A stretch of 64,000 nt of DNA from assembly GCA_027922465.2 (NCBI GenBank), contig BQMF02000487.1, forward strand, positions 186,001 through 250,000. The letters are read 5' to 3'. Shown piece after piece: positions 46,401 to 56,946 of this stretch (the stretch's first letter is position 1; the number at the start of each line of letters is the position of its first letter). A model generated the notes under the pieces. It did no database searches. It was not told the origin of the DNA and saw only the letters and a program-made list of their open reading frames with translations. The translations under genes were made by a program, and so were the position numbers. Source of the stretch: Turritopsis dohrnii (taxonomy: Eukaryota > Cnidaria > Hydrozoa > Anthoathecata > Oceaniidae).

Positions 46401-49400
46401 ATTCAATAGAGGTACCATAATTCAATGCGACAATGCATAAATATCAAATAACGTTTGAAAACAAAACACATATTCTCACGACTATTTAGGACAGTACTAA
46501 AGTAATCTCAAAGCAAGTAATTTTAGCATTGCATTGTGGTGGTTGTAGTATGTTTTCGGGAGAGAGCTGCATTATGGGAACGGTCAATTCTGTACAACTG
46601 CAGAGCCTTTGAAACATAACAGATAAAATGCAGTGATGTAGGATGTTTTTTTTCTTATGTGACCATCCTAATTATCCATACAAAAATTTTCTTTTATTAC
46701 GCGCCTTACCTCCATCAGTAATCATGTCACAATATACTGTTTTCATAGCGCCCGCCAAGTTTATCCAATAATAACCAGATGTGGTATATACGCCCTCTTG
46801 CAATAACGCCTTGCAGGATTTGGCGGTGATGTGAGTTCGTGACTGATTAATTTCCGCCCGACCTGTACCAAAAGCGGAGAAAGAAACAATTAATTGAATT
46901 ATGGTAGTTGTTGTATGTGTTACAACTGAATACAACTGAATTGTGGGAACGACGAATTGAGTCTCTGGAAGTAATTTATTCCAGCACATATAGTTCATCT
47001 AACAATTTGAAAGCATCAAAACTTCATGGTGTAAACCTTTTAAAGGTTGTTTGGGTTAGTGAGACTATTTTAAGAAGCTTTAACCGAGAAGTTTGATGCT
47101 TTCAAATTGTCAGATGAACACACTCTACATATACACTAGAACATTCCCGAATTTATATTTAAATGCCGTGTTATCACCCGATTTCGCCTCGTTTCTATGT
47201 ATTCTATTGTTCTATTAATTACATATCTATACTACTTAAGCCTCGTTCAGACCTGGCGATTACGATGATTAAAAAAAATAGTCGTCGCCAGGTGTGATAA
47301 TTTTTAAGTACCTTATCGGCCCTTTTTACGCCGGCCCTAATTTAACGCCGGCCCTTTATACGCCAGCCCTTATTCCGCCACCCCAACATTTTGCTTTAAC
47401 GCCACTTAGGGCCGTTATTTACGCCTCAAAAGTAACAAAGAAAAAAAAATTTTTTTAAGCACTATTTTTCACTTTTTCTGTTCAAATTCTGTTCATATTA
47501 CCAAAGCAGTGTCACCGAATCAATTAATTTAGCGAATCTTTGTGAAAATCTTTTCCAAGAAATCGATGTTGTTGAAAAAACTTCTTGAATCAAAAGCTAT
47601 TATGTTCTTCAAAGTTTATATTTAGTTTATATTTTTTCATAAAACCTTAGGGAGAGAAGATTTGGCGCTAACTGGATTTCACGAGGGTTAATAAAAATCG
47701 ATTGTTGGCCGTTGCAAATTCATAGACTGTTTTATGAAACTCGAGAAATTCTCCGGAAAATATGTTTTCTCCTGAGGTAATATTTGTTCTATACAAAGAT
47801 CTTGTAAAGGTTTAACAAACTATCGAGAAAAAATCTTCAAATCTATATATTACTGTCAGGCTTTTTACTTCAAAAGCCTCTAAAGTCAAAGTCTATAAAG
47901 CCCATAATGAAATATATTAGAATTAAGACCTGTAAAATCTAAATTTCAACTTTCAAAAATAATGCCGATTTTTTAATAAAAATTTCCATTTTTTTGGCCC
48001 TTTTTACGCCGGCCCTTTTAACGCCGCGCACCAAAATTAACGCCACATTAGGTATTTCATTAGTAATTAAGAATCAATCAGTAAATTTTGATATTTCATA
48101 GTCGTAAACGCTAGGTGCTTTGCGACGATTATGACGATTACACGGAATTTTAATCGTTGTAATCCTCGTTAATCGCCAGGTGTAAACCAGGTTTTAGTGA
48201 ATTATTTCTCTATTACGCAGTCGGATGGTCAAAATCCTTTAAAGTCTTTAAGACGAGGCGATACTTTTTGGCTCGGTCATAACAGACGTAATCTTTAATG
48301 TGAGAGTCAGCTCTTGAATGCCAACGGGTTCATGTCTTCCATTCCGATGAAATTATTGGTTATGTTCGGAATAGTTTCGGAATTAATGAAAACACACCAT
48401 ACTAGCATCCAAACGACACGAAAAAACTGGTCGCGAAAAATATAACTGTAAGTATAGAAATATAACATAACCTACCAGACTGATATATACTTTTAATATG
48501 GTAGTTTTCGAGATTAGAAAACCACACAGCTAAATCACTGATGTAACAGTTCTCGCAGTTGATTAGAGCCACATTCACATTGGAAGTGTAATGGACCCAG
48601 ATGTGGTAGGCTGCCGTAACCACAGAACCGTTTACGAAAACGTGAAAACTCGGCTGATCTAAAGGTGGAATAATCACTGTAAATCTCCTCACCATAACAT
48701 TTAAGGATTCAACAGCTAATTAGACATTAAGGCTGAAATACACGATAAAGGCTGAAATACACGATAAGTTTAATTGGACCGTTTAGTTGGAAAATAAAAA
48801 AACTGACCGTGTAAACAGCAAAGACGTACATTGTTTTTCTAGTTTTATAAGTTTTTAGAAAAGTTGGACATGTTCAACTTTGGCCAACTAGTTGGACGTT
48901 TTTTTCTATTGAATTTGAAAGAAATTTGGAAGCTCGATTGTGATGTTGTTTATCTGCCACGTGTTTTTTCAAAGGAAATAGTGTAGAGAGAATTGAGTAT
49001 GGGTGAAAGTATATTAAGCAGAAAAAAAAAAAAAAAGAAAAAAGCAGAAACATTTATTGAGGAAAGAGCTTGTATTTTTTAAGAAATAGGTTTAGGAGTG
49101 CATTAAAACCATGATGTACATTTATAAGTGGAATACAGAAGCAAGTGAAAGAAGTATGCTCATTGGGTCATAGGAAACCCAGTTCGTCCCCAGTTGGTCC
49201 CAAAATATGGTTTCCTAGAGCAACGGTCTTTCTAATAGTTGTCGATGCCTGTAGTCCAGTGGCGAAATGGGGTATTTTGCTTGCACCCATACAATTAGTA
49301 TATGTGGGTTTTTGTTTTATTTTCTCATTATATGTTCCCTTGGTACTTGAAAACTAGTTTTGCCAAGCTGGCAAAGCTGGGGAAATTGTTTTACAGGGTT

Positions 49401-52400
49401 TTGAATTGGGTAAAAAAAGAATTCTGCACACTGCTTAAGTCCATTTTTATAGGGTTTTGAATTGGGTAAAAAAAGAATTCTGCACACTGCTTAAGTCCAT
49501 TTCTATATTTGTTTCATTTACCTTACAGATAAATGAAAAACTTTATTACCTCCTAACCATCGTCCTGCGATATGTGTCCAATAAAAAAATTTGGATACAT
49601 CAAATAAACGACATTCTAACCAATGTTGATGACCACCTGTGTTGACATAAAGACCCGGCTTTATTGACGTATCGGATACTCTGTGGAGAAACATTTCCAT
49701 TCCTGAAACCAATTTTGAATGTAAGTTAGTCAGTTACAATATGCGTATTGTAGGTACATTTGTTTGATAAAAATAAACTTCAAAACGTCTTTAAAAAAAA
49801 TCAGGATATCCTAACAAGTTGGTAGATATTTTTAAAAGTCTTTGATCTACCCTATGTTGTTCTTTCAGCATGTACGTTCTTCGAATACCCTGGCATGAGA
49901 ATTGTAAAATTACATCAGAGTTATTTGTTGCAAAAACTTAAAAATATCGTCACTCAACTCAAAATATACTGTATCTTAGAAAAACAACCTGCATAGCATA
50001 AGGCATACGGTATAAGAAGTGGAAAGTGGAAAGAAATGCAACGTATTCATATGAACAGCATACGCAAGTCTTTCACTGTCCAACTTAAACACAATCATAC
50101 CACTATCATGGTCTAACACACAAGAACAAAGCATAAGTAAACTAACTGGAGATGCATGAAGCAAGTGGATAGGATTCAACATTATAATCAACAAACCTCG
50201 ATGTCCTACAGTTCCTATTATCCTTCGACGACCTTGGAATGCATCAGTGATTCTCATCCATAATGCAATTGTAAATCTCTTCCCATAATACATCACTTCT
50301 CTAAAGCAGAAACTTATATATAACAATCCTAAAAACATATTGAAGTAATCATTATTTCAGGATTATGTGACAAACATAGTAAATACAAGAATAAGGGTTT
50401 TAAGAGATAAACGGTTATGGGATGTTTACCCAATCGACGTTTTCCGAAAATCTCCTAGGACAATATCCATGTGATTTGTATGGTGGAACACATTCCCTTT
50501 ACCAAATTGATCATGTGCGATGTAGCTTTCAGAGCCTAACAATGTCACGTCGGTTTTTCTTGCTTGATCTGTGCCTCTTCCATAAGGCGTGCAACCACAT
50601 GTTGTATTGTACTTTTTGAATGGTATGTACACATCAGGTTTCGCTATGATTTCTGTATCTATCAGAAATTGAATGAAATAACGTAAAACTGCCGTCATTG
50701 TGTTTGTAGAAATAGTTAAGTAATGTTTTTGAACGCTGGATGTAATCTTTTGGATAAAGCCAAACTTAAAAGTTCTGTGCCACTAGCACAGAAACAAGCT
50801 GATCACGAGATAGCTACTGTCGTATCAAACTGGCGTGAGATTTGAAACCACTTTTAAAAACTTTTTTAAATACTTAAATCAAGCATTTGACCGGAAATGA
50901 AATCATTTACGCGCCTGTGTAATGTTGTTGAAAAAGCAAACTATCCTATAGAAAAACAGACTGGTTTGAGATTTCACTTCGGTTGTTTAATTGAGCAAAC
51001 TGTGAACTGCAATGAAAGCAATTCCATTTAAACACCAACATCGAAAAACGTGCTGAACTCAAACCCCTTTTGAGATTTCAATACGAGTTATATATAATTT
51101 TTGTGCATCTGAAGGATTCGCTGAGAGTACAACAATTAAATGAAAATCGTTACTGTGATTTTAAAAAACTGCGCATGCGTCCTAAACATGCGATTAACAG
51201 GATTGAACTCAAACCAGTGTAAAATTTCAGTATGAATGTGGCTGGTATGAAGTCTCAAACCGGTTTGTCTTTCCTTTGAGTCTTATGTAAGTGGCCTCCG
51301 ATCATGGAATAGATCAACAGATGAAATAGATTTATAGATCTATAGATCGTGTGTAACTTTAGAGACGTCTTTTCAAAATCTCCTTTGACAAAACAAACAA
51401 TGTGCCTAGATTGGTTCTTTAAAAAGTCTTTCGGAAAGAAGATTCAGCTTAACGTTTGGTAAACCTTATTTGCTTCGAGGCTGCATCTATGCATTCATCA
51501 AAATCCAGTGACGTTTTTTTGTTAATCATACACACAATGCACCTTTCCAATTACATCACAAAGTTATTGGATCGAGTGGACTCGTACCAACGCCTCCTTG
51601 CCATGCAATTGCTCTAACCACTAAGCTACCGGCCCCTTATCATCACACTAGTTCAGACGAGCAGACCTGAACAGCTCAATTGAACCTGACTAATGCTACG
51701 AATCAGTGGAATCTCATTGGATGGATGCTCAAAATCCAGTGAAATGAGAGACAAAAAAAATTTAGTTGGAAAGGAATGCCGGCGTAATAGTCTTTAACAA
51801 TAAAATTGAGAGTTTGTGGAAATGAGTTGTGAGGCTGCCTCTTCTTTTGCGTCCATGACCCAGAACCCTAACCCTAACCCTAATCATGGTTCAAATCAAA
51901 AACATATGGAAAGAGATTCTATTCTATTCGATAGAACAAAGTAAACACTTTGATGGCTTTCTCAATATAAATATCAGTAACAGGTGGACAAACTCACCAG
52001 CAGTGCAATAACATGTTTGATAGGTTAGTAGGCTTGGAAGACATGAACATGGATAACACGTGCTGTTGTTTATGCATCCCGTTGTAGGTAATACCTAAGA
52101 AAAGAAAATTAAATTTTTGGTTATACTAAATCCCACATTGGAATATTTTAAATGCTTTTTAAGTTCTATTGCGTTATTGCCATGTATATTTTTATTTATT
52201 TTTTATCCACAAATTCTAAACCATAAAAATATATTAGTGTAAATCATGTCAGATTTGTTTGGGTTAGAGAGGGTGGTTCTCGTTCATTCAAAAGTGTTTT
52301 CACCAAAATGTTTGAAGGGATCAAATTGGCAGAGAAATTCGAGAAATTCTACTTTTTTTTTGAACATAGCATCTGTTTTCGGGCGGCTTGTTTGTACATC

Positions 52401-53204
52401 CGCATTCGAGGGTGGGTTTTATTCAATATATACGGTAAATTCGCCGGAAAGTAGCCGGAAAACTAGCACTTGCAAAAAAAAAAAAGAATCAACAAAAAAT
52501 TATCAATATTATTTCTTCTTACAACAATGAGAAATCAGTTTGAAAACAAGCAGCTGAAAAATAACAAAATAGATAAATGATTGTCTATCTCGTTGCGATT
52601 CCCTTCTGGAAAACTGTTGACTTTTGTTTTCTTACAACCTCCACAAGAGTTCATTAAGATTAGGTTGTTTTGGAAAGATTCATAATTAACATATAGTTCA
52701 TCTAACAATTTGAAAGCATCAAAACTTCATGGTGTAAACGTTGTTAAAAAGTTGTTTTGGTTAGTGAGGGTTAGATTCAGGCTATGCTTGGCTTTTTTAG
52801 ACTATTTTAAGAAGCTTCACCGTTTGATGCTTTCAAATTGTTTGATGAACTCGTAAACACAAAAAAATAGAGATCCCTACCGTATCTAAGTAGATGAAAC
52901 CGTCGCGACTGATGAAGTCTTCTGGTTCCGTTGAGCGTCTGTCTTCGCTAAGCAACTCGCACGTAAAGTTGTTCAACAGTTCATAATTTACGGACCAGCA
53001 ATTATCATTTCCCAGACACAACTTGACACAATCTTTGACTTGTCGTATTAGCTTATGTATTGTTAAGGGTGTGACTTGCAAAGAGGTATTGACTGGAAGA
53101 CTTCGTACAAACAAGGCAGATCTTGAGTACGATCCTCTTTTCATTTGACATTCTGCAATCATTACATGAACAATTGTTGTTAAGTAAATCCAAAACCTTG
53201 CCAT
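42978..53204 (-). CDS. Secreted modular protein: signal peptide, PAN, EGF, LamG-like, fibrinogen-like start, unassigned C-terminus (9 exons)
   Basis: Reconstructed by eye as nine minus-strand exons: 53204-52881, 52094-51998, 50658-50430, 50300-50197, 50112-49989, 49680-49550, 48676-48476, 46862-46710, 43468-42978. All introns are GT/AG and the phases agree at every junction (0,1,2,1,2,1,1,1), giving 617 residues and one stop. Domain order: signal peptide, PAN/apple, EGF-like, linker, LamG/concanavalin-like region over four exons, the opening of a fibrinogen-related domain whose DGGGWTEV motif is split across the last intron, then about 160 residues without a family I can name. The product should be extracellular; such domains bind carbohydrate or matrix proteins, and related architectures are expanded in corals and anemones (family knowledge). 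First-exon start ATG 53204 gives the best signal peptide. Introns carry M1 and M2 MITEs and two SINEs. Acceptor of exon 3 is ambiguous (50658, 50652 or 50643, all in phase). Confidence 0.8.
43557..43869 (+). mobile_element. tRNA-derived SINE (Glu-UUC-like head) in intron 8
   Basis: A-box-like tagtatagtggttatcac and B-box ggttcaattcc, with an anticodon arm CTCTCG/CGGGAG around an ATTTCAT loop (TTC anticodon, Glu-like). A 5' duplication of agtatagt is present. The unrelated body (about 43642-43845) leads to an (AAAT)n tail at 43845-43868. It lies in intron 8 on the strand opposite to the host gene, just upstream of exon 9 in gene order. Confidence 0.8.
43870..46210. other. Intron 8 sequence
   Basis: Intron of the modular gene; includes a (TTA)n run at 43980-44007 and a palindromic MITE at 45903-45987. 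No other coding signal. Confidence 0.6.
45903..45987. mobile_element. Palindromic MITE (AACCTCGTCCC family)
   Basis: Left arm caacctcgtcccagggtttc, then cttgtctttttcatat; right arm atcgaaaaggcaagaagg, then ctggggacgaggttg. The arms are complementary around a short centre. A related sequence lies at 37163-37240. Confidence 0.75.
46211..46327. mobile_element. MITE family M1, copy 4
   Basis: ctgggcaaaatcctcaaaaa at the left; gcagagatttttcaacaaat and gccggctggg at the right. In intron 8. Confidence 0.9.
46710..46862 (-). CDS. Exon 8: fibrinogen-like domain opening
   Basis: Contains KSCKALLQEGVYTTSGYYWI and VYCDMITDGG, the conserved N-terminal segment of fibrinogen-related domains (CKxxL...SGxYxI...VYCDM-TDGG). 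Donor gtaagg; both flanking introns are phase 1. Confidence 0.85.
46992..47117. mobile_element. MITE family M2, copy 1
   Basis: gttcatctaacaatttgaaa and gcatcaaaact at the left; agtttgatgctttcaaattg, then tcagatgaac at the right. Palindromic, in intron 7, 130 bp from exon 8. Confidence 0.9.
47241..48196. mobile_element. TIR element with an internal CGGCCC-motif pair
   Basis: The left end cctcgttcagacctggcgat is complementary in part to the right end (taatcgccaggtgtaaacc, then aggttttag). Inside, 47316-47408 and 47996-48050 are arrays of acgccggcccttt in the same orientation. The centre is AT-rich. It lies wholly in intron 7. Confidence 0.6.
48476..48676 (-). CDS. Exon 7: end of LamG-like region
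   Basis: Contains FHVFVNGSVV, then CENCYISDLAVWFSNL, which fits the last beta strands of a LamG/concanavalin-like sandwich. Acceptor gatttacag, donor gtaggt, phases 1 and 1. Confidence 0.75.
49395..49506. repeat. Perfect 56-bp tandem duplication
   Basis: Two head-to-tail copies (49395-49450 and 49451-49506) starting agggttttgaattgggtaaa, identical except for one base near the end. It lies in intron 6, just downstream of exon 6. Its identity suggests a very recent event. Confidence 0.95.
49550..49680 (-). CDS. Exon 6: LamG-like region
   Basis: Acceptor tttctccacag, chosen because it matches incoming phase 2. Contains LYVNTGGHQHWLECRLFDVS, then FYWTHIAGRWLG; the W-T-H-I-A-G-R-W motif is typical of LamG/pentraxin-like folds. 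Confidence 0.75.
49989..50112 (-). CDS. Exon 5: LamG-like region
   Basis: Contains DHDSGMIVFKLDSERLAYAV; phase 1 in, phase 2 out. Acceptor cttgtgtgttag, donor gttgtt (weak). Confidence 0.6.
50197..50300 (-). CDS. Exon 4: start of LamG-like region
   Basis: Contains GKRFTIALWMRITDAFQGRR, the opening F-T-I-A-L-W-M strand of a LamG/concanavalin-like domain. Acceptor ttctgctttag, donor gtttgt; phase 2 in, 1 out. Confidence 0.7.
50430..50658 (-). CDS. Exon 3: linker
   Basis: Contains NTTCGCTPYGRGTDQARKTD and SESYIAHDQFGKGNVFHHTN. No family recognised. Phase 1 in, 2 out; donor gtaaac. The acceptor could be 50658, 50652 or 50643. Confidence 0.6.
51512..51728 (-). mobile_element. tRNA-derived SINE with 14-bp target-site duplication
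   Basis: On the minus strand, gtagcttagtggttagagc is a clear A box and ggtacgagtcc a B box (51565-51636). The insertion is bracketed by exact 14-bp direct repeats, tcaaaatccagtga, at 51498-51511 and 51729-51742. In intron 2 of the modular gene, same strand. Confidence 0.85.
51864..51885. repeat. Short interstitial telomere-like repeat
   Basis: Three CCCTAA units (aaccctaaccctaaccctaa). Too short to be a chromosome end; in intron 2. Confidence 0.8.
51998..52094 (-). CDS. Exon 2: EGF-like domain
   Basis: 97 nt encoding TGCINNSTCYPCSCLPSLLT, then YQTCYCTAG: cysteine spacing of a compact EGF-like repeat. Too short for simple ORF detection; found by its acceptor (tttcttag) and donor (gtgagt). 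Phase 0 in, 1 out, matching exon 1. Confidence 0.7.
52696..52853. mobile_element. MITE family M2, copy 2
   Basis: gttcatctaacaatttgaaa, gcatcaaaacttcatgg at the left; gtttgatgctttcaaattg, tttgatgaac at the right. It ends 28 bases from the exon 1 donor. Confidence 0.9.
52881..53204 (-). CDS. Exon 1: signal peptide and PAN/apple domain
   Basis: MARFWIYLTTIVHVMIAECQ is a hydrophobic secretion signal. VKDCVKLCLGNDNCWSVNYE, then NFTCELL, shows the cysteine pattern of a PAN/apple domain. Donor gtaggg, phase 0. Confidence 0.85.
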
Positions 53205-53595
53205 TTTGAATGTCTTCACCAGGTCAAAGCAGATCTCATATTAATCTTCTAACTTTCGCTTGTATGCATTACAAGGTTAAATATTGAAATATTGTTGAGA
53301 TAAGATTTAATAATGAAACAAAAGAAGGCATGTTAGGATAATCCATTCATCCACTCCCAAGCAATAATCATTCATTCATGCATTCATTTATATCAATGGT
53401 TTTGAACAAAATTTCACATGTTAGTAAATGAAACACGCGTATTTTTGCTGTGAAGCATGTGTTATTATAAAAAATTAATCGCTCTTTATTCGCGATTAGT
53501 TTTTTATGATAAAGGTTTAGTCCAGTTATCCTATAGAGGGCTAGGACAAAGCATGGCAGTTTTTCAAATTAGATTTTGGAAAACTGAAGAAAAAA

Positions 53596-53688
53596 AATCA
53601 TTAAAACGTCACTGCGATGAAGGACGTTTTTATAGAAATAGTGTGTATATTCCTTCACAGTGATTTTTCAACAACATTGAACGCTGGG
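53596..53688. mobile_element. MITE family M1, copy 5
   Basis: aaacgtcactgcgatgaagg at the left, cacagtgatttttcaacaac and cgctgggta at the right; about 25 bp shorter than other copies. It lies about 400 bp upstream of the modular gene's start codon. Confidence 0.85.
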
Positions 53689-54358
53689 TATTAGGTATTG
53701 AAAACGTTTAAAAGTCTCCTTGCATACTCACAACTGCTTATATTGTAGGTGTTGGTGAACACATGAGTCAAATATCATAAGGGATCTTTATCACCAAACC
53801 TAGTTTGTGACCAAATAGATGAAATAAATGAGTTATCGTGATTGGCATATTTTGTCACAATAAAACTACTGATACACTTTTTTCTCGACCTCATTATCTT
53901 GCATTCACCAGTTAAATGTTGTCCACAATCAAAAGATTCGTTCAAGTACTTGTAAGTATTCAAAGACTGGTAACTAGTGTGTTAAAATTATTACCAATAG
54001 TTTGCCACGTTCGTGGTCTTATATTTTTCGAATTCCATGTATCTGAAAGGCAAGGTTCTGGGTTCATAGTTCTGGCGTGTGTGGACCTTCTTTACACTTT
54101 GTCATCAATTCCCTTCATTTGAAATTTTGGATTTGCCAATCCAGCAAAATTAATTTTTCCAGTTAGTCAAAATTTAAACATAGAATTTGATTTAAATGGT
54201 CATATATTAAAGATAGTATTGTAAAGCTTTTAGGTATTTCTATGGTTAGGGTTAACACAGAATGTGAATAACAAAATCAAAACCCTTATGAGTTTGAGTA
54301 CCTTTAAATCAATCAAAACGTGACATTTTATTTCACACATTTATCGCATCTGTTATGC

Positions 54359-55327
54359 CCTACTTTGTAATTTCTACCTCACTTTGTAATTATTTTGCCC
54401 CACTTTGTAATTTTCAAGCTGTGCCACTTTGTAATTACTGGCTGCCCCACTTTGTAATTTGTGATCCTATTTTACCGTTTTCTTTCCTAATGTCTATACT
54501 ATTTTTTAAATGACTATTTTTAAAGTATCCTATGCTCAGTGAGTAGAAAAAAACCCAAAAATCGCTTATTATCAATTTGTCGGTTTCATTAGTTTTCAAA
54601 GTAAATCGAATATGCTGAAGGTGGTAATGTTTTTGAAATCCTCTAGCGCATGCGCAGTAGGAATAACGCAACAAGCAATGGACTTTTATAAAGTTAATAT
54701 AATAGTTCATAAAAATTGCTCTTTCTTCTTCCCTTCTTTTTTCCACCTTCCGAAACTTAAGTTTTGGAAAAATTTAGAAAATTTTCTTATCGGGTGATAT
54801 ACGAATCAAGTTTATTACAAGAACAAAGGAAAACTTTTTCACATTCAAAGTTTGACGATTTCAGAGACACACTGTACATTACGTCTCTTTCATTTGCATG
54901 GCCGATTTACTATGTGTAATTTTCCTATTGTGTGTTTGAATATAAACTATTCGAAAATGTCATAACTACAGCTTTTACATGGAAATGTATCATGAACTGT
55001 CAAAGACGTTAAGACGAGTATGAAAGGTTATGATTACAGTTGCGAAAAATCACTGCCAAATTCGAAATCAGCACCTCCCAATTGTTCTTTGAGAAATGTT
55101 TTGTGAAATCAGGAGAACGTTCAAAAATTGGTACAAATTTGGCGCAAATTGCCCAATTTAGTGAAGTTATTTGATAGTTCTTAGAAATAAAGTGCTTGTA
55201 AAAAATCTTATTTAGCAGCGAACGTGTAAGTAAAAAGAAGGAGAGGAAATTACAAAGTGGGGCAGGTAGTAATTACAAAGTGGGGCAGATAATAATTACA
55301 AAGTGGGGCAAAAATTACAAAGTAGGT
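54359..55327. mobile_element. Foldback element with CCCCACTTTGTAATTA arms
   Basis: The left arm (54359-54465) has five copies of actttgtaatt, mostly preceded by gcccc. The right arm (55248-55327) has four copies of the complement aattacaaagtggggc. The outermost unit is cctactttgtaatt on both sides. The interior has no coding capacity. Confidence 0.85.
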
Positions 55328-56946
55328 TCATACGATCTAATCATTACCGCTAAGAGCTAGGTTTCAAGATTTTTCAACTACCTATGAACATCTCCTCCTG
55401 CGAGGAAAGACGACATCTATACACACTCGAATTCTTAATCTTGTGCTTGAAGAAATTTTCAAATCTTTTCATGGGCTTTGTCCTCCTATTCTAAATCGTA
55501 AGTTTAACCTATCTTTTCCTTTTATATAACGAACCTCCAAGGGGAAATGAAAAAAGTTCGTTATATCGAGAGTTCGTTATATAGAAAGGTGAGAAAAAAT
55601 CGGAAAATTTTGCTTAATTTGTTAACATTTCGTAGTCCTTTCGAACAAAAATGCTTTAAATCGGTATTTTCAGTTAGGATCCCGTCCAAAAGTAAAATGA
55701 AAGCGAATTCGAACAAACACAAGACGTTCGAAAACAGCTTTGAAAGTTATACTATATTTTTGCTTCCATTTGTTTAGAAAACCATAGGCTTTAAAATCAG
55801 CCAGAACGAGGCTTTTGGAAAGTGAGATCGCTTTCCTTTAATTATGATCCAGGGATATTGTTCGAGCACGCATTTTTGAACCATAAAGAAACAACTTAAT
55901 CAAAATCTTTATTGACATTCTTCTTCATGTTTTTTCGGTTTATATTTACTTGGCCTGATTTGTAAAGCTTCTGTGATTTTTCTCTTGTTTGCTACCCCAG
56001 TCGAAACAGTATTTTTCTTTACACCATATTCTTCTGCAATGCTTATGTTTGTAGTTTTTTCCCTCCGCAATTTTCTGCAGGGCTTTTTACTTATCTGTTA
56101 TGGAGATAATTGCCCCTTTCATCTTTACTATCTCATTGTCAGTGCCAGTCAGTGGATTCCGTAGGATTTGCATGCAGTAGTTTCAGTGGTTTAAATCAAC
56201 AGATAACTTTCTGGAGCGGCACCTAATTACAGAAAATGTTTAACTGACGTATTTGAAAAATGATTGTGATTTTCCTTAACCAAATTCACTCCTTCGCAGA
56301 GATTTTTTAACAATTGTGCCGGCTTCGAAGAAAAGTGTTTTGTTTCGATTCTAACTATTTCCAGTTCCACAACGATGTAAAAAAATTAAATTTAATTACG
56401 TATAGTTTGTGTAGTTTTTTCAAAGCACCGAAACATCCGGTGTAAATTTGGTCACGTGTTATTGTTTTGTTCGAATGCTTTTACAAGACCTTCAACCAAA
56501 ACTGGTTTGATAGCCTTAAATGGGCAGATAGACAGCTTCCTGCCAAGAATGTGTGTCTCCTTCACACATACATAACTGCTCCTATCTAGTATTCTAGAGT
56601 AAGGAATTAAAATATTATCGAGAAAAATGAATTGAGAAATCCACCTTTCTGTTCAATACGAAGGCTTAAGTTTACGGTATCTATTGGATATGACCAATCA
56701 CATTCAGGGTGGAAATGACCAATCACATTCAGACAAAGAGATTAAAGGATAAAAGTGTCTTTTTGGTATATCATTGCACCTTTTATGAATTATCATGAGT
56801 TCAACAATACATTAGGTTAAAATCGAAGAGCCTGTTACATAAAAGATCAATTACTTATGAGAATTGTTTTAAAACTGTTCAACTGTTCAACTAACATTAC
56901 GATCTGAAATAACAAAGTTATCTAATTTTAGGATAGAGAGATATCA
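55328..56946. other. Gene-free stretch
   Basis: Only short ORFs. It contains a partial M1 MITE at 56284-56324, a (non-perfect) duplicated block ggaaatgaccaatcacattc near 56690-56735, and AT-rich DNA. Confidence 0.5.
56284..56324. mobile_element. MITE family M1, copy 6 (right end only)
   Basis: ttcactccttcgcagagatt, then ttttaacaattgtgccggct. Left half not found. Confidence 0.65.

Noticed and set aside
49532..49702. Alternative start of exon 6 at gaatggaaatg (49702)
   Set aside because: Would give phase 1 while the preceding exon ends in phase 2; the acceptor at 49680 fits.
51864..51885. Telomere or telomere fusion site
   Set aside because: Only three CCCTAA units in an intron.
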